NCBI GenBank assembly: GCA_002320245.1 | Contig: DCKD01000036.1 | Location: 1 to 5,271, forward strand | DNA from: Lachnospiraceae bacterium UBA1683 | GTDB taxonomy: Bacteria > Bacillota > Clostridia > Lachnospirales > Lachnospiraceae | Length of the DNA stretch: 5,271 nt | Reading direction: 5' to 3' | Shown: positions 1 through 5,235 of the stretch, piece after piece | Numbering within the stretch: position 1 is the first letter of the stretch | Layout of the letters: each line of letters begins with the position of its first letter | The notes under the pieces: model-generated | Seen by the model: only the letters and a program-made list of their open reading frames with translations | What the model was told of the DNA's origin: nothing | The model's database searches: none | Made by a program: the position numbers and the translations under genes

Positions 1-1
1 G

Positions 2-94
2 CGTTACCTTAACATTTGCATAAATAATGTCATCCCCGTCAACTCTCGGCCCAATGGCGCATAAAGTGTAGATTTTGTCCCATTTTTGCGGAAA
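2..94 (-). other. Start-less open frame running off the left edge (possible 3'-side gene remnant)
   Basis: Reading the minus strand in the same frame as the recombinase, the frame stays open for 31 codons directly after the recombinase stop (TAA at 95-97) and leaves the window without a second stop. The peptide contains KWDKIYTLCAIGPRVDGDD, which looks more like real protein than random translation. It has no ATG, GTG or TTG start in frame and no ribosome site. It could be the stub of a gene truncated when the recombinase arrived, a former extension of the recombinase, or chance. I do not recognise a family. Only the open frame is seen; coding status is inference. Confidence 0.2.
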
Positions 95-703
95 TTATTT
101 TGTTTTATTTTGTTGATACCGCTTTATAAGCCTCGAAAACGTGGTATGGTTGATTCCGAGCATTCTTCCTGCCTCCCGTTTACTGATTTGATGGGACTCC
201 CATAACTGATATACTTTACCGAAATTATCCGGAAATGGCTTACACGGTCTTCCAAACCTGACACCTTTTTCTTTTGCAATCCGGATTCCCTCTGCCTGCC
301 GCTGTCTGATATTTTCACGCTCAACCTGTGCAACGTATGAGAGTATCTGCAGCACTAAGTCGGCAATGAATTTTCCGGTCAGCCCATTGACTTGGTTTCT
401 CGTATCCAGCAACGGGAAATCCAATACAATAATATCCACGTCTTTGTTTTTGGTAAGATAGCGCCATTGTTCTATGATTTCATCATAATCACGTCCAAGC
501 CGGTCTATTGACTTTATGTAGAGTTCATCTCCTGAATGTATTTTTTTCAGAAGCCGTTTATAATTTTTCCTGTTGAAATCCTTTCCCGACTGTTTATCTA
601 TATACATATGTCCCGGTATGATACCGATATCTTTCATAGCTTCAACCTGCCGTGCGATATTCTGGTCTTTACTTGAAACTCTGATATACGCATATTTATT
701 CAT
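95..703 (-). CDS. Small serine recombinase (resolvase/invertase family), complete
   Basis: This 202-residue protein belongs to the small serine recombinases, which cut and rejoin DNA at paired short sites through a phosphoserine intermediate and so resolve, invert or integrate DNA. The catalytic domain is intact. YIRVSSKDQN near the N-terminus gives Arg8 and the nucleophile Ser10, and SIDRLGRD at 65-72 gives Asp67, Arg68 and Arg71, the spacing seen in gamma-delta resolvase. The long E-helix follows (about 117-145, with VEREN at 127-131), then an FGRP link at 150-153 and a C-terminal helix-turn-helix at about 173-196 (ISKREAGRMLGINHTTFSRL). The length of about 200 residues is normal, so nothing is missing. 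The start is fixed by AAGGAGAGG (709-717) eight bases or fewer upstream. No partner transposase, crossover site pair or invertible segment is visible here. It may belong to a mobile element extending left of the window or be a lone resident copy. Family call is firm; target site is unknown. Confidence 0.93.
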   Translation of the reverse strand: MNKYAYIRVSSKDQNIARQVEAMKDIGIIPGHMYIDKQSGKDFNRKNYKRLLKKIHSGDELYIKSIDRLGRDYDEIIEQWRYLTKNKDVDIIVLDFPLLDTRNQVNGLTGKFIADLVLQILSYVAQVERENIRQRQAEGIRIAKEKGVRFGRPCKPFPDNFGKVYQLWESHQISKREAGRMLGINHTTFSRLIKRYQQNKTK

Positions 704-739
704 GACATCCTCTCCTTGGTAATAATAATTTCAGAGAAA

Positions 740-745
740 ATTATA
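740..745 (-). promoter_or_regulatory. Probable -10 box of the recombinase gene
   Basis: The minus strand reads TATAAT here, a perfect sigma-A -10 hexamer, about 37 bases before the recombinase ATG. The expected -35 region at 17-18 bases spacing is only GAAAGA/TGAAAG, so the promoter would be weak or would need an activator. The 8-bp palindrome TACTAGTA (744-751) overlaps its upstream edge and could be part of a binding site, for instance for the recombinase itself, but it is short. Confidence 0.45.
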
Positions 746-818
746 CTAGTAATTAATACCTTTCTTTCATGGTAAATACTGGAAATTAATGGGAGATTGC
801 CGGACGGTTACTTTGGTA

Positions 819-1408
819 CTAAAAAAGACGCTCATTTCTGAACGTCCGAAAATAGTCCTTCTTATTTTTAAATTGAATCGGTGAATCTTCTTTATTGATG
901 TCAGCCACCGAGGACACCACATATTCAAGATACTGTCCCCGCGACTGGTGCTCTCTTGAAAAATATGCCATAATGCGGTCGAAAATCATGCCGCAGTTTT
1001 CTTTGTTCGTCCCTACAAGCAGGATTAGGAACTGTGACGGACTGTATTTTGTAAAGCAGTCTCCCTTCCGAAGACACATCTGGATGGTATCGTATAATTC
1101 CTGTGACAGAACATCCAGTTTCTTTTCATTTTCCATGGGTTGCCCTTTGCCGTTGGTAAGCCGTACATCCGGCACGCAGTTCTCAGCCATTTTATTTTTT
1201 CAGCCTTATCCGAAGCTGCATTCGCCTGCTCTACACATCCTGAGAAAACTTTTGCGTCAATCTCCGTCTCCATCGGGGCATTCCACCGGTAGATTCCTTT
1301 TTTGATATGTACATAATCACACTGCGGCAGCCCTGCCTCAACCAACATTTTCTTCATGCGATGCACTGTTACCCGCAGATTTTGGTTTTCAATCTTTTGC
1401 TTTTCCAC
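819..1408 (-). pseudogene. Decayed BTAD/SARP-like transcriptional regulator: 5' truncated, internally deleted and frameshifted
   Basis: Two pieces of one regulator lie in different frames. The first piece (1408 down to about 1163) encodes about 82 residues. It starts in the recognition helix of an OmpR-type winged helix (NLRVTVHRMKKMLVEAGLP), continues through the wing (YVHIKKGIYRWN) and enters the bacterial transcriptional activator domain at EKIKWLRTACRMY. The second piece, shifted by one base (about 1166 down to the stop at 819-821), resembles the C-terminal part of the same family, with TNGKGQPMENEKKL, RKGDCFTKYSPSQFLILLVG and a VSSVAD segment. The TPR-like middle of the activator domain is missing at the junction. 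So are the first helices of the DNA-binding domain: a stop at 1424-1426 closes the frame just upstream of the GTG at 1406-1408, which is probably not a true start. Related Lachnospiraceae proteins are, from memory, roughly twice as long as what remains. The remnant cannot make a working regulator. Its former target is unknown; the divergent DUF1015 gene is one candidate. Confidence 0.75.
821..847 (-). terminator. Intrinsic terminator at the end of the broken regulator
   Basis: On the minus strand an 8-bp stem, GACGTTCA pairing with TGAGCGTC (839-846 and 827-834, one G-T pair), closes a GAAA tetraloop (835-838). Six T residues follow directly (821-826). This is a textbook Rho-independent terminator. 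It lies inside the last codons of the remnant: the T-run encodes the final Leu-Phe and touches the TAG stop. It would also shield the recombinase gene from transcription coming from the right. Confidence 0.8.
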
Positions 1409-1425
1409 CCCTTTTGTGCTACACT
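1397..1425 (+). promoter_or_regulatory. Sigma-A promoter of the DUF1015 gene with extended -10
   Basis: TTGCTT (1397-1402) is followed after exactly 17 bases by TACACT (1420-1425), preceded by TG at 1417-1418 in the extended -10 position. Transcription would start near 1432, about 35 bases before the ATG at 1467. The -35 half lies within the 5' remnant of the broken regulator on the other strand, so it may have been created or exposed by the truncation. The match is by eye. Confidence 0.55.
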
Positions 1426-1466
1426 AAAGACTGATTAAAATATTAAAAACCAAAGGAGTATCGGAT

Positions 1467-2801
1467 ATGGCAGATATTAAGCCTTTTCGCGGGGTTCGCC
1501 CGGCAGAAGCATACGCCGCGGAAATCGCCGCACTTCCTTATGATGTGTACAATCGTTCCGAAGCGAAAGAAGTGGTGATGCGGCAGCCGCTTTCATTTTT
1601 AAAAATTGACCGCGCCGAGACGCAATTTCCTGATGATACGGATATGTACTCTCAACAGGTTTATGACAAGGCGCGGGATACATTGACTTCTATGATAAAC
1701 GACGGGTTGTTTATTCAGGATGCGTCTGATTGCTATTATCTATATGCGCTGACATTTCATGGAAGAACGCAGACCGGGCTGGTCGGCTGCACTTCCATTG
1801 ACGACTATTTAAATGGCGTCATCCGCCGTCACGAGAATACCCGCGAAGAAAAAGAACTGGACCGCATTCATCATATTGATACGATGAATGCACAGACCGG
1901 ACCGATTTTTCTTGCTTACCACTCTGTCGATGCACTGCAGGCTTTGATTCGGAATATTCAGTCACAGCGGGCTGTCTATGACTTCTGCAGCGATGACGGT
2001 ATCCGGCATCAGGTGTGGAAAATCGAAAACCCAGAGACAATTGAACAGATTACGCAGCTCATCTCCAATATGGAACATTTGTATATTGCGGATGGACACC
2101 ACCGTGCTGCTTCTGCGGTAAAGGTCGGATTGAAACGAAGAGAGGAACATCCGGATTTTGACGGCTCGGAGGAATTCAATTATTTTATGTCCGTGCTGTT
2201 TCCGGCTGAAGAGCTCAGAATTTACGATTATAACCGCATTGTAACCGGACTGAACGGATATACTGTAGAATCCCTGCTGGACAAGATTCGCAGCAGGTTC
2301 GATGTAAAGGAGCTGGATGCGGTTTGCATGGATTCTGGCTCCGGTGGGAGTTCCGCCCTCAGTGGGGATTCCGGCTCCAGCGAGAGTTCCGCATCCAGTG
2401 GGGATTCCGGCTTTTATCCGGTTTCCCGTCCGCAGCACAAAGGGGAAATTCATATGTATACCGCAGGCAAATGGTACCGGCTGTGTGCGAATCCGTCTTT
2501 ATACTCTGATGACCCGGTGAGCAGCCTTGATGTCTCCTTGTTACAGAATATGATTCTCGGACCTTTGCTTGGAATCAAAAATCCAAAGACAGATTCCCGC
2601 ATTCAGTTTGTCGGAGGAATCCGCGGTTTGGGTGAATTGGTCCGGCTTGCCGATGAAATACCGGACAGCGTCGCATTTGCAATGTATCCGACATCCATGG
2701 AGGAATTGCTCCGCGTTGCCGATGCGGGACGGCTGATGCCACCGAAGTCTACCTGGTTTGAGCCGAAACTCAGAAGCGGACTGTTTATACATCTGTTATA
2801 G
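1467..2801 (+). CDS. DUF1015 family protein with a Ser/Gly-rich repeat insertion
   Basis: This 444-residue protein is a member of DUF1015, a widespread family with no settled biochemical function; no signal peptide or membrane segment is visible, so it is probably cytosolic. Family hallmarks are the N-terminal IKPFRGVRP and LPYDVYN (4-29), RHENT at 121-125, the core motif IADGHHRAAS (207-216), and the C-terminal MPPKSTWFEPKLRSGLF (424-440). The start is supported by AAAGGAG at 1452-1458, eight bases before ATG. In many Clostridia the gene sits beside the serine biosynthesis genes serC and serA (known from memory), which suggests a link to amino-acid metabolism. Those partners are absent here, and the gene has its own promoter. 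Residues 289-315 form a Ser/Gly-rich repeat tract that looks inserted between two conserved parts; the protein is about 30 residues longer than I would expect. The frame is unbroken, so the protein is probably made. Family call is firm, function unknown. Confidence 0.9.
   Translation: MADIKPFRGVRPAEAYAAEIAALPYDVYNRSEAKEVVMRQPLSFLKIDRAETQFPDDTDMYSQQVYDKARDTLTSMINDGLFIQDASDCYYLYALTFHGRTQTGLVGCTSIDDYLNGVIRRHENTREEKELDRIHHIDTMNAQTGPIFLAYHSVDALQALIRNIQSQRAVYDFCSDDGIRHQVWKIENPETIEQITQLISNMEHLYIADGHHRAASAVKVGLKRREEHPDFDGSEEFNYFMSVLFPAEELRIYDYNRIVTGLNGYTVESLLDKIRSRFDVKELDAVCMDSGSGGSSALSGDSGSSESSASSGDSGFYPVSRPQHKGEIHMYTAGKWYRLCANPSLYSDDPVSSLDVSLLQNMILGPLLGIKNPKTDSRIQFVGGIRGLGELVRLADEIPDSVAFAMYPTSMEELLRVADAGRLMPPKSTWFEPKLRSGLFIHLL
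2330..2412 (+). repeat. In-frame minisatellite in the DUF1015 gene (36-bp period, 18-bp subunits)
   Basis: Two 36-bp units (2330-2365 and 2366-2401) are followed by the first bases of a third. Each splits into two related 18-bp halves, so the array is four 18-bp units plus a partial one (starts at 2330, 2348, 2366, 2384 and 2402), with shared pieces such as GGATTCYGGCTCC and GAGTTCCGC and endings like AGTGG. Both periods are multiples of three, so the frame is kept. The products are DSGSGG, SSALSG, DSGSSE, SSASSG and DSG, a flexible acidic Ser/Gly linker. Such arrays usually change copy number by slippage. Confidence 0.85.
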
Positions 2802-2910
2802 CTGCTCAGAGTTGTAATTTGGATTGTTTATACATCTGTCATAGCTGCTCAGAATTGTAATTTGAGCTATTTACACATTTGTTATAGCCGTTCAGAATTG
2901 TAATTTGATG
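2782..2910 (+). repeat. Three tandem 43-bp repeats starting inside the end of the DUF1015 gene
   Basis: Copies lie at 2782-2824, 2825-2867 and 2868-2910. Each carries a form of TTTATACATCTGTTATAG followed by GCTGCTCAGA and TTGTAATTTG. Copies 1 and 2 differ at about 5 of 43 positions, copies 2 and 3 at about 8. Copy 1 contains the last codons of the gene (LFIHLL and TAG at 2799-2801), so the array probably arose by duplication of the gene's end and 3' flank, with copy 1 as the ancestor. Many differences are C/T changes. No strong hairpin or T-run was seen, so it is not an obvious terminator. Confidence 0.9.
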
Positions 2911-2931
2911 ACAGTATCAAAAGGTCATGTG

Positions 2932-2960
2932 TTTCATGCCGCATGAGAATCCAATATCAT
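2932..2960 (+). promoter_or_regulatory. Possible weak promoter of the methionine aminopeptidase gene
   Basis: TATCAT (2955-2960) is one base off the -10 consensus and lies 17 bases after TTTCAT (2932-2937), a poor -35. An AT-rich alternative -10, TATAAA at 2975-2980, has no -35 partner. The region between the 43-bp repeats and the gene (2911-3007) must contain the promoter unless the gene is read through from upstream, but I cannot choose with confidence. The 13-bp palindrome TCATGCCGCATGA (2934-2946) falls in the spacer and could be an operator. Confidence 0.2.
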
Positions 2961-3007
2961 TTAATGGATATAGATATAAATAATAAGAAAGAAATGAGGA
3001 ATGTAAA

Positions 3008-3871
3008 ATGGAAAGAAATGAACCTTGCTGGTGTGGCAGCGGAAAGAAATATAAAAAGTGCCACATGCCAATTGAAGAGAGAATGCAACTTCATGCTGAC
3101 CGTGGAGAGATTGTTCCGGAACGGAAACTTTTGAAAACTCCATTCCAAATTGAAAAAATCAGGGAAAGTGCCGCCCTCAACACAAAAGTCCTGGATGCGG
3201 TTGCCGAACGGATTCACATCGGTATGAGTACAGAAGAGATTGACAAAATTGTGTATGATGTTACAACAAAGAACGGCGGTATCCCTGCACCGCTCAACTA
3301 TCAGGGATTTCCCAGAAGCGTGTGCACTTCCCTGAATAATGAGATTTGCCACGGCATTCCGGATAATAATATCATTTTGCAGGAAGGAGATATCATCAAT
3401 GTCGATGTTTCCACGATTCTGAACGGCTATTTCTCCGATGCCTCCAGAATGTTTAAAATGGGAACGATGTCAGAACGCGCGGAGCGAATCATAAAGGTGA
3501 CCGAAGAATGCGTGGAACTTGGACTCGCCGCCGCCAAACCGTGGGGACACCTCGGTGACATTGCCGATGCAATCAACACACACGCGCGGGCAAACGGCTA
3601 CTCTGTCGTAGAGGAAATCGGCGGACATGGAATCGGGCTGCAATTCCATGAAGATCCTTTTGTCAGCTATGTTACGCCTAAAGGCTCCGAAATGCTGCTC
3701 GTTCCCGGTATGATGTTTACAATCGAACCGATGATTAACGAGGGAAGTCCTGACTTCTTTGTAGATGAGGATAATGATTGGACTGTGTATACAATTGATG
3801 ATGGGCTTTCCGCTCAGATTGAATATATGGTGCTGGTAAAAGAAGATGGGGTTGAAGTGTTGACGAAATGA
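3008..3871 (+). CDS. map: Type I methionine aminopeptidase with N-terminal SEC-C zinc motif
   Basis: The enzyme removes the initiator methionine from new proteins as they leave the ribosome, when the second residue is small. The pita-bread fold's five metal ligands are all present: Asp133 (NVDVS), Asp144 (SDASR), His207 (GGHGIG), Glu240 (FTIEPM) and Glu272 (SAQIEY). His115 (NEICHGIP) and His214 (LQFHEDP) match the substrate-contacting histidines. The first 25 residues add a SEC-C motif, PCWCGSGKKYKKCH, with Cys7, Cys9, Cys18 and His19 as zinc ligands. This motif is shared with the SecA C-terminus and probably docks the enzyme on the ribosome. At 287 residues it is longer than the roughly 260 of the plain enzyme, as expected for the SEC-C form common in Clostridia. 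The start is set by GAGGA at 2996-3000, seven bases before ATG, and is required to keep the zinc motif. It stands alone rather than in the ribosomal-protein/adk cluster, so it may be a second copy, which is an inference. Function call is firm. Confidence 0.96.
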   Translation: MERNEPCWCGSGKKYKKCHMPIEERMQLHADRGEIVPERKLLKTPFQIEKIRESAALNTKVLDAVAERIHIGMSTEEIDKIVYDVTTKNGGIPAPLNYQGFPRSVCTSLNNEICHGIPDNNIILQEGDIINVDVSTILNGYFSDASRMFKMGTMSERAERIIKVTEECVELGLAAAKPWGHLGDIADAINTHARANGYSVVEEIGGHGIGLQFHEDPFVSYVTPKGSEMLLVPGMMFTIEPMINEGSPDFFVDEDNDWTVYTIDDGLSAQIEYMVLVKEDGVEVLTK

Positions 3872-3881
3872 TTTTATTTCT

Positions 3882-3917
3882 GGGGACAGTCCCCTGTCAG
3901 GAGGGACTGTCCCCTTT
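3882..3917 (+). terminator. 12-bp GC-rich hairpin after map (terminator or REP-like palindrome)
   Basis: GGGGACAGTCCC (3882-3893) and GGGACTGTCCCC (3903-3914) are perfect inverted repeats around a 9-base loop, starting 10 bases after the map stop. Only three T residues follow on the plus strand, and the minus side has AGAAATAAAAT, so it is a strong stem but an imperfect intrinsic terminator for either of the converging genes. Each arm is itself nearly palindromic (GGGGAC-A-GTCCCC at 3882-3894), a feature of dispersed REP-like elements. Part of the right arm recurs at 4321. Confidence 0.6.
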
Positions 3918-3949
3918 GCCTTGCATTTTCAGATATTCTATATTCTTAT

Positions 3950-4204
3950 TTAAATAATCTTCGGTATATTATCCCTCTCCGGCAGTATCGATAACTGCGG
4001 ACTTACCAATGCATGTGTCGTTTTCTTACTTGCTGCCGCCTCTTCTTCCGTTGCAAACAATTCTTTTTCAGTCATCCGGATTGCACCACAGGAACCGATT
4101 CGCTGTACAATATACAGCTCCTCCTGCCGCCCCATTACCTTTACTTTCGTAACATATTTGTTATCTTCGAGAATATAACATACGTCTCCTGATACAAAAC
4201 TCAT
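3950..4204 (-). CDS. Small hypothetical protein, 84 residues
   Basis: I do not recognise a named family. The first 55 residues read like a compact beta-barrel of SH3 type: GDVCYILEDNKYVTKVKVMG, ELYIVQRIGSCGAIRM and TEKELFATEEEAAASK. This pattern, ending in an acidic turn plus a helix containing EEEAAAS, resembles short proteins of unknown function seen in Firmicutes genomes and their mobile elements (from memory). The tail from about residue 60 is polar and probably unstructured. There is no signal peptide or membrane segment, and two cysteines (9 and 39) lack a zinc-motif pattern. That the gene is real is supported by AGAGGTGAT (4211-4219) at good spacing from the ATG and by a promoter at 4263-4292. 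It lies downstream of the kinase on the same strand and converges on map. A role in binding a nucleic acid or peptide would be guesswork. Confidence 0.7.
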   Translation of the reverse strand: MSFVSGDVCYILEDNKYVTKVKVMGRQEELYIVQRIGSCGAIRMTEKELFATEEEAAASKKTTHALVSPQLSILPERDNIPKII

Positions 4205-4262
4205 ATATTATCACCTCTGTCTTTTTTAATATGATTGTATGATTGCAGTAATTTTCTTACAT

Positions 4263-4292
4263 ATCATAGCACATATTATCCTCTAATAGCAA
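4263..4292 (-). promoter_or_regulatory. Sigma-A promoter of the 84-residue gene
   Basis: On the minus strand TTGCTA (4287-4292) is followed after 18 bases by TATGAT (4263-4268), preceded by TGTGC so that a TG sits in the extended -10 position. Initiation would fall near 4256, leaving a leader of about 50 bases before the ATG at 4202-4204. This suggests the small gene is transcribed independently of the upstream kinase. Confidence 0.5.
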
Positions 4293-4320
4293 TGCGGCAT
4301 TTTGTGAAATAGTTTAGGTA

Positions 4321-4334
4321 ACTGTCCCCTTTGC
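4321..4334 (+). repeat. Second copy of the 14-mer ACTGTCCCCTTTGC
   Basis: These 14 bases are identical, and in the same orientation, to 3906-3919, the right arm of the hairpin after map. The copy ends two bases before the kinase stop codon complement (4337-4339). Here the left arm is missing, so no hairpin forms. The pair brackets the 84-residue gene and its promoter. It may be a degenerate member of a dispersed GGGGACAGT repeat family. Confidence 0.6.
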
Positions 4335-4336
4335 TG

Positions 4337-5185
4337 TTAAATCAGCATCCCCAAAAACTTCTCATAATTTGCCCCATCATTCCGTGGCACTTGTTCTGCC
4401 ACGGAATCTTTCATCGCGCGTTCAATAAACACTCCCGCCAAATCCATGATTTCAAAAATGTCATCTCCCCTTGCAGTTCCGCCTGCGATAATTGATGCAA
4501 ATAAATCGCCGGTTCCTGAAAAACTTCCGCCTATATATGGAAATGCCGACAGCTTACTTTGTTTCTTCGTCACCGCCAGATTTCCAATCTTCCACTCTCC
4601 GTCAGCCTGGTCAATAAATCGGATTCCTGTTACTACCACTGTCTCCGGACCTTTCTGTATCAGATTTTTTGCCATCTGCCCGATAATTGTCATCAGATGC
4701 CGCCCGTCCGTCAGATTCTGTAGCATCTTATAATCTGTGCCTGTAAGCAGGCACAGTTCTGTCAGATTGGGTGTGATAATGTCCCCCCGCATTGCCAGTT
4801 CTTTCATTTTATGCAGCAGTTCCGGGGTAAATATGTCATATACTTTACCCTCGTCCCCCATGACCGGATCTACAAGCAGAAATGTTTTCTTCTTATAAAA
4901 TGTATCAAGAAAATGAGATATATAATCTATCTGTCCTTCACTTGCGACAAATCCGGTATAAATCCCATCAAACTGCGCCCCCATCTTCTCCCATTCCTGA
5001 CGGAACAAGTCCATTTTATCTGTATAATCATCGCAATAATAACTTGGATATCCGGTCTGCCCTGTCAATATGGCTGTCGGCAGCGGACACGGCTGTACTC
5101 CCATCACTGAAATTACGGAAATAGCCGCTGTCAGCGAGCAGCGCCCGAACCCGGACAAGTCATTAATCACTGCTATTTTTTTCAT
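4337..5185 (-). CDS. pdxK: Pyridoxal/pyridoxamine kinase (vitamin B6 salvage)
   Basis: This 282-residue ribokinase-fold enzyme would phosphorylate pyridoxal, pyridoxamine or pyridoxine with ATP in the cytosol, feeding the pyridoxal 5'-phosphate pool. Visible motifs are the N-terminal IAVINDLSGFGRCSL with the substrate-contacting SGFG (11-14), the substrate lid region LPTAILTGQTGY (35-46), and the DPVMGDEGKVYD block (106-117) that helps bind Mg-ATP. TPNLTEL (138-144) and VVVTG (183-187) follow, then the anion hole and catalytic aspartate in SGTGD (223-227). Length is normal for the family. The start is supported by GAGAGG (5194-5199) eight bases before ATG. The DPVMGD motif and the lid region favour a pyridoxal kinase over ThiD-type hydroxymethylpyrimidine kinase, although some clostridial members have mixed activity. 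No other B6 gene is nearby, so the role is salvage. A perfect 11-bp inverted repeat lies within the last 30 codons. Gene symbol pdxK is used loosely, as pdxY is also applied to this group. Confidence 0.9.
   Translation of the reverse strand: MKKIAVINDLSGFGRCSLTAAISVISVMGVQPCPLPTAILTGQTGYPSYYCDDYTDKMDLFRQEWEKMGAQFDGIYTGFVASEGQIDYISHFLDTFYKKKTFLLVDPVMGDEGKVYDIFTPELLHKMKELAMRGDIITPNLTELCLLTGTDYKMLQNLTDGRHLMTIIGQMAKNLIQKGPETVVVTGIRFIDQADGEWKIGNLAVTKKQSKLSAFPYIGGSFSGTGDLFASIIAGGTARGDDIFEIMDLAGVFIERAMKDSVAEQVPRNDGANYEKFLGMLI
4379..4407 (-). repeat. Perfect 11-bp inverted repeat inside the 3' coding end of the kinase gene
   Basis: ATTCCGTGGCA (4379-4389) and TGCCACGGAAT (4397-4407) are exact inverted repeats around a 7-base loop. 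In the mRNA this gives a very stable hairpin at codons 260-269, about 40 bases before the stop codon. No T-run follows on either strand, so it is not an intrinsic terminator as it stands. It could protect the mRNA 3' end, slow ribosomes near the end of translation, or bind a protein. Confidence 0.7.
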
Positions 5186-5204
5186 TCTGTATTCCTCTCA
5201 ACAT

Positions 5205-5235
5205 ATTATGAGTTAAACGAGAAATGAGGTCTCAA
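5205..5235 (-). promoter_or_regulatory. Candidate promoter of the kinase gene
   Basis: The minus strand has TTGAGA (5230-5235), five of six bases matching the -35 consensus, and CATAAT (5205-5210), five of six matching -10. The 19-base spacing is longer than ideal. Transcription would start near 5198, within or just before the ribosome site, giving an almost leaderless message, which lowers confidence. A 5-bp inverted repeat, GCTCA/TGAGC (5236-5252), sits just upstream and might be a control site. The window ends before this can be judged. Confidence 0.3.

Noticed and set aside
704..818. Recombination (res-like) site array next to the recombinase
   Set aside because: Only the 8-bp palindrome TACTAGTA and AT-rich sequence are present. 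No set of paired 12-bp inverted subsites could be found.
1025..1190. Treating the two overlapping minus-strand frames at the regulator as two separate genes
   Set aside because: Their family-like parts do not overlap: the N-terminal frame loses similarity where the C-terminal one gains it, and together they cover the two ends of one regulator type.
1381..1454. 9-bp inverted repeat TTTGGTTTT / AAAACCAAA flanking the DUF1015 promoter
   Set aside because: The sequence is low complexity, the arms are about 56 bases apart, and the right arm overlaps the ribosome site. Chance is a good explanation.
1962..2520. Alternative frames open through the DUF1015 repeat region on both strands
   Set aside because: They are shadows created by the stop-poor, repetitive sequence. 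The plus-strand DUF1015 frame carries all conserved motifs.
2802..2910. CRISPR-like array or terminator in the 43-bp repeats
   Set aside because: The repeats are directly abutting with no spacers, and they lack a GC-rich stem followed by T residues.
2943..3134. Open frame overlapping the start of map
   Set aside because: It is in another frame across the conserved SEC-C coding region, has no ribosome site, and its peptide is unlike any protein I know.
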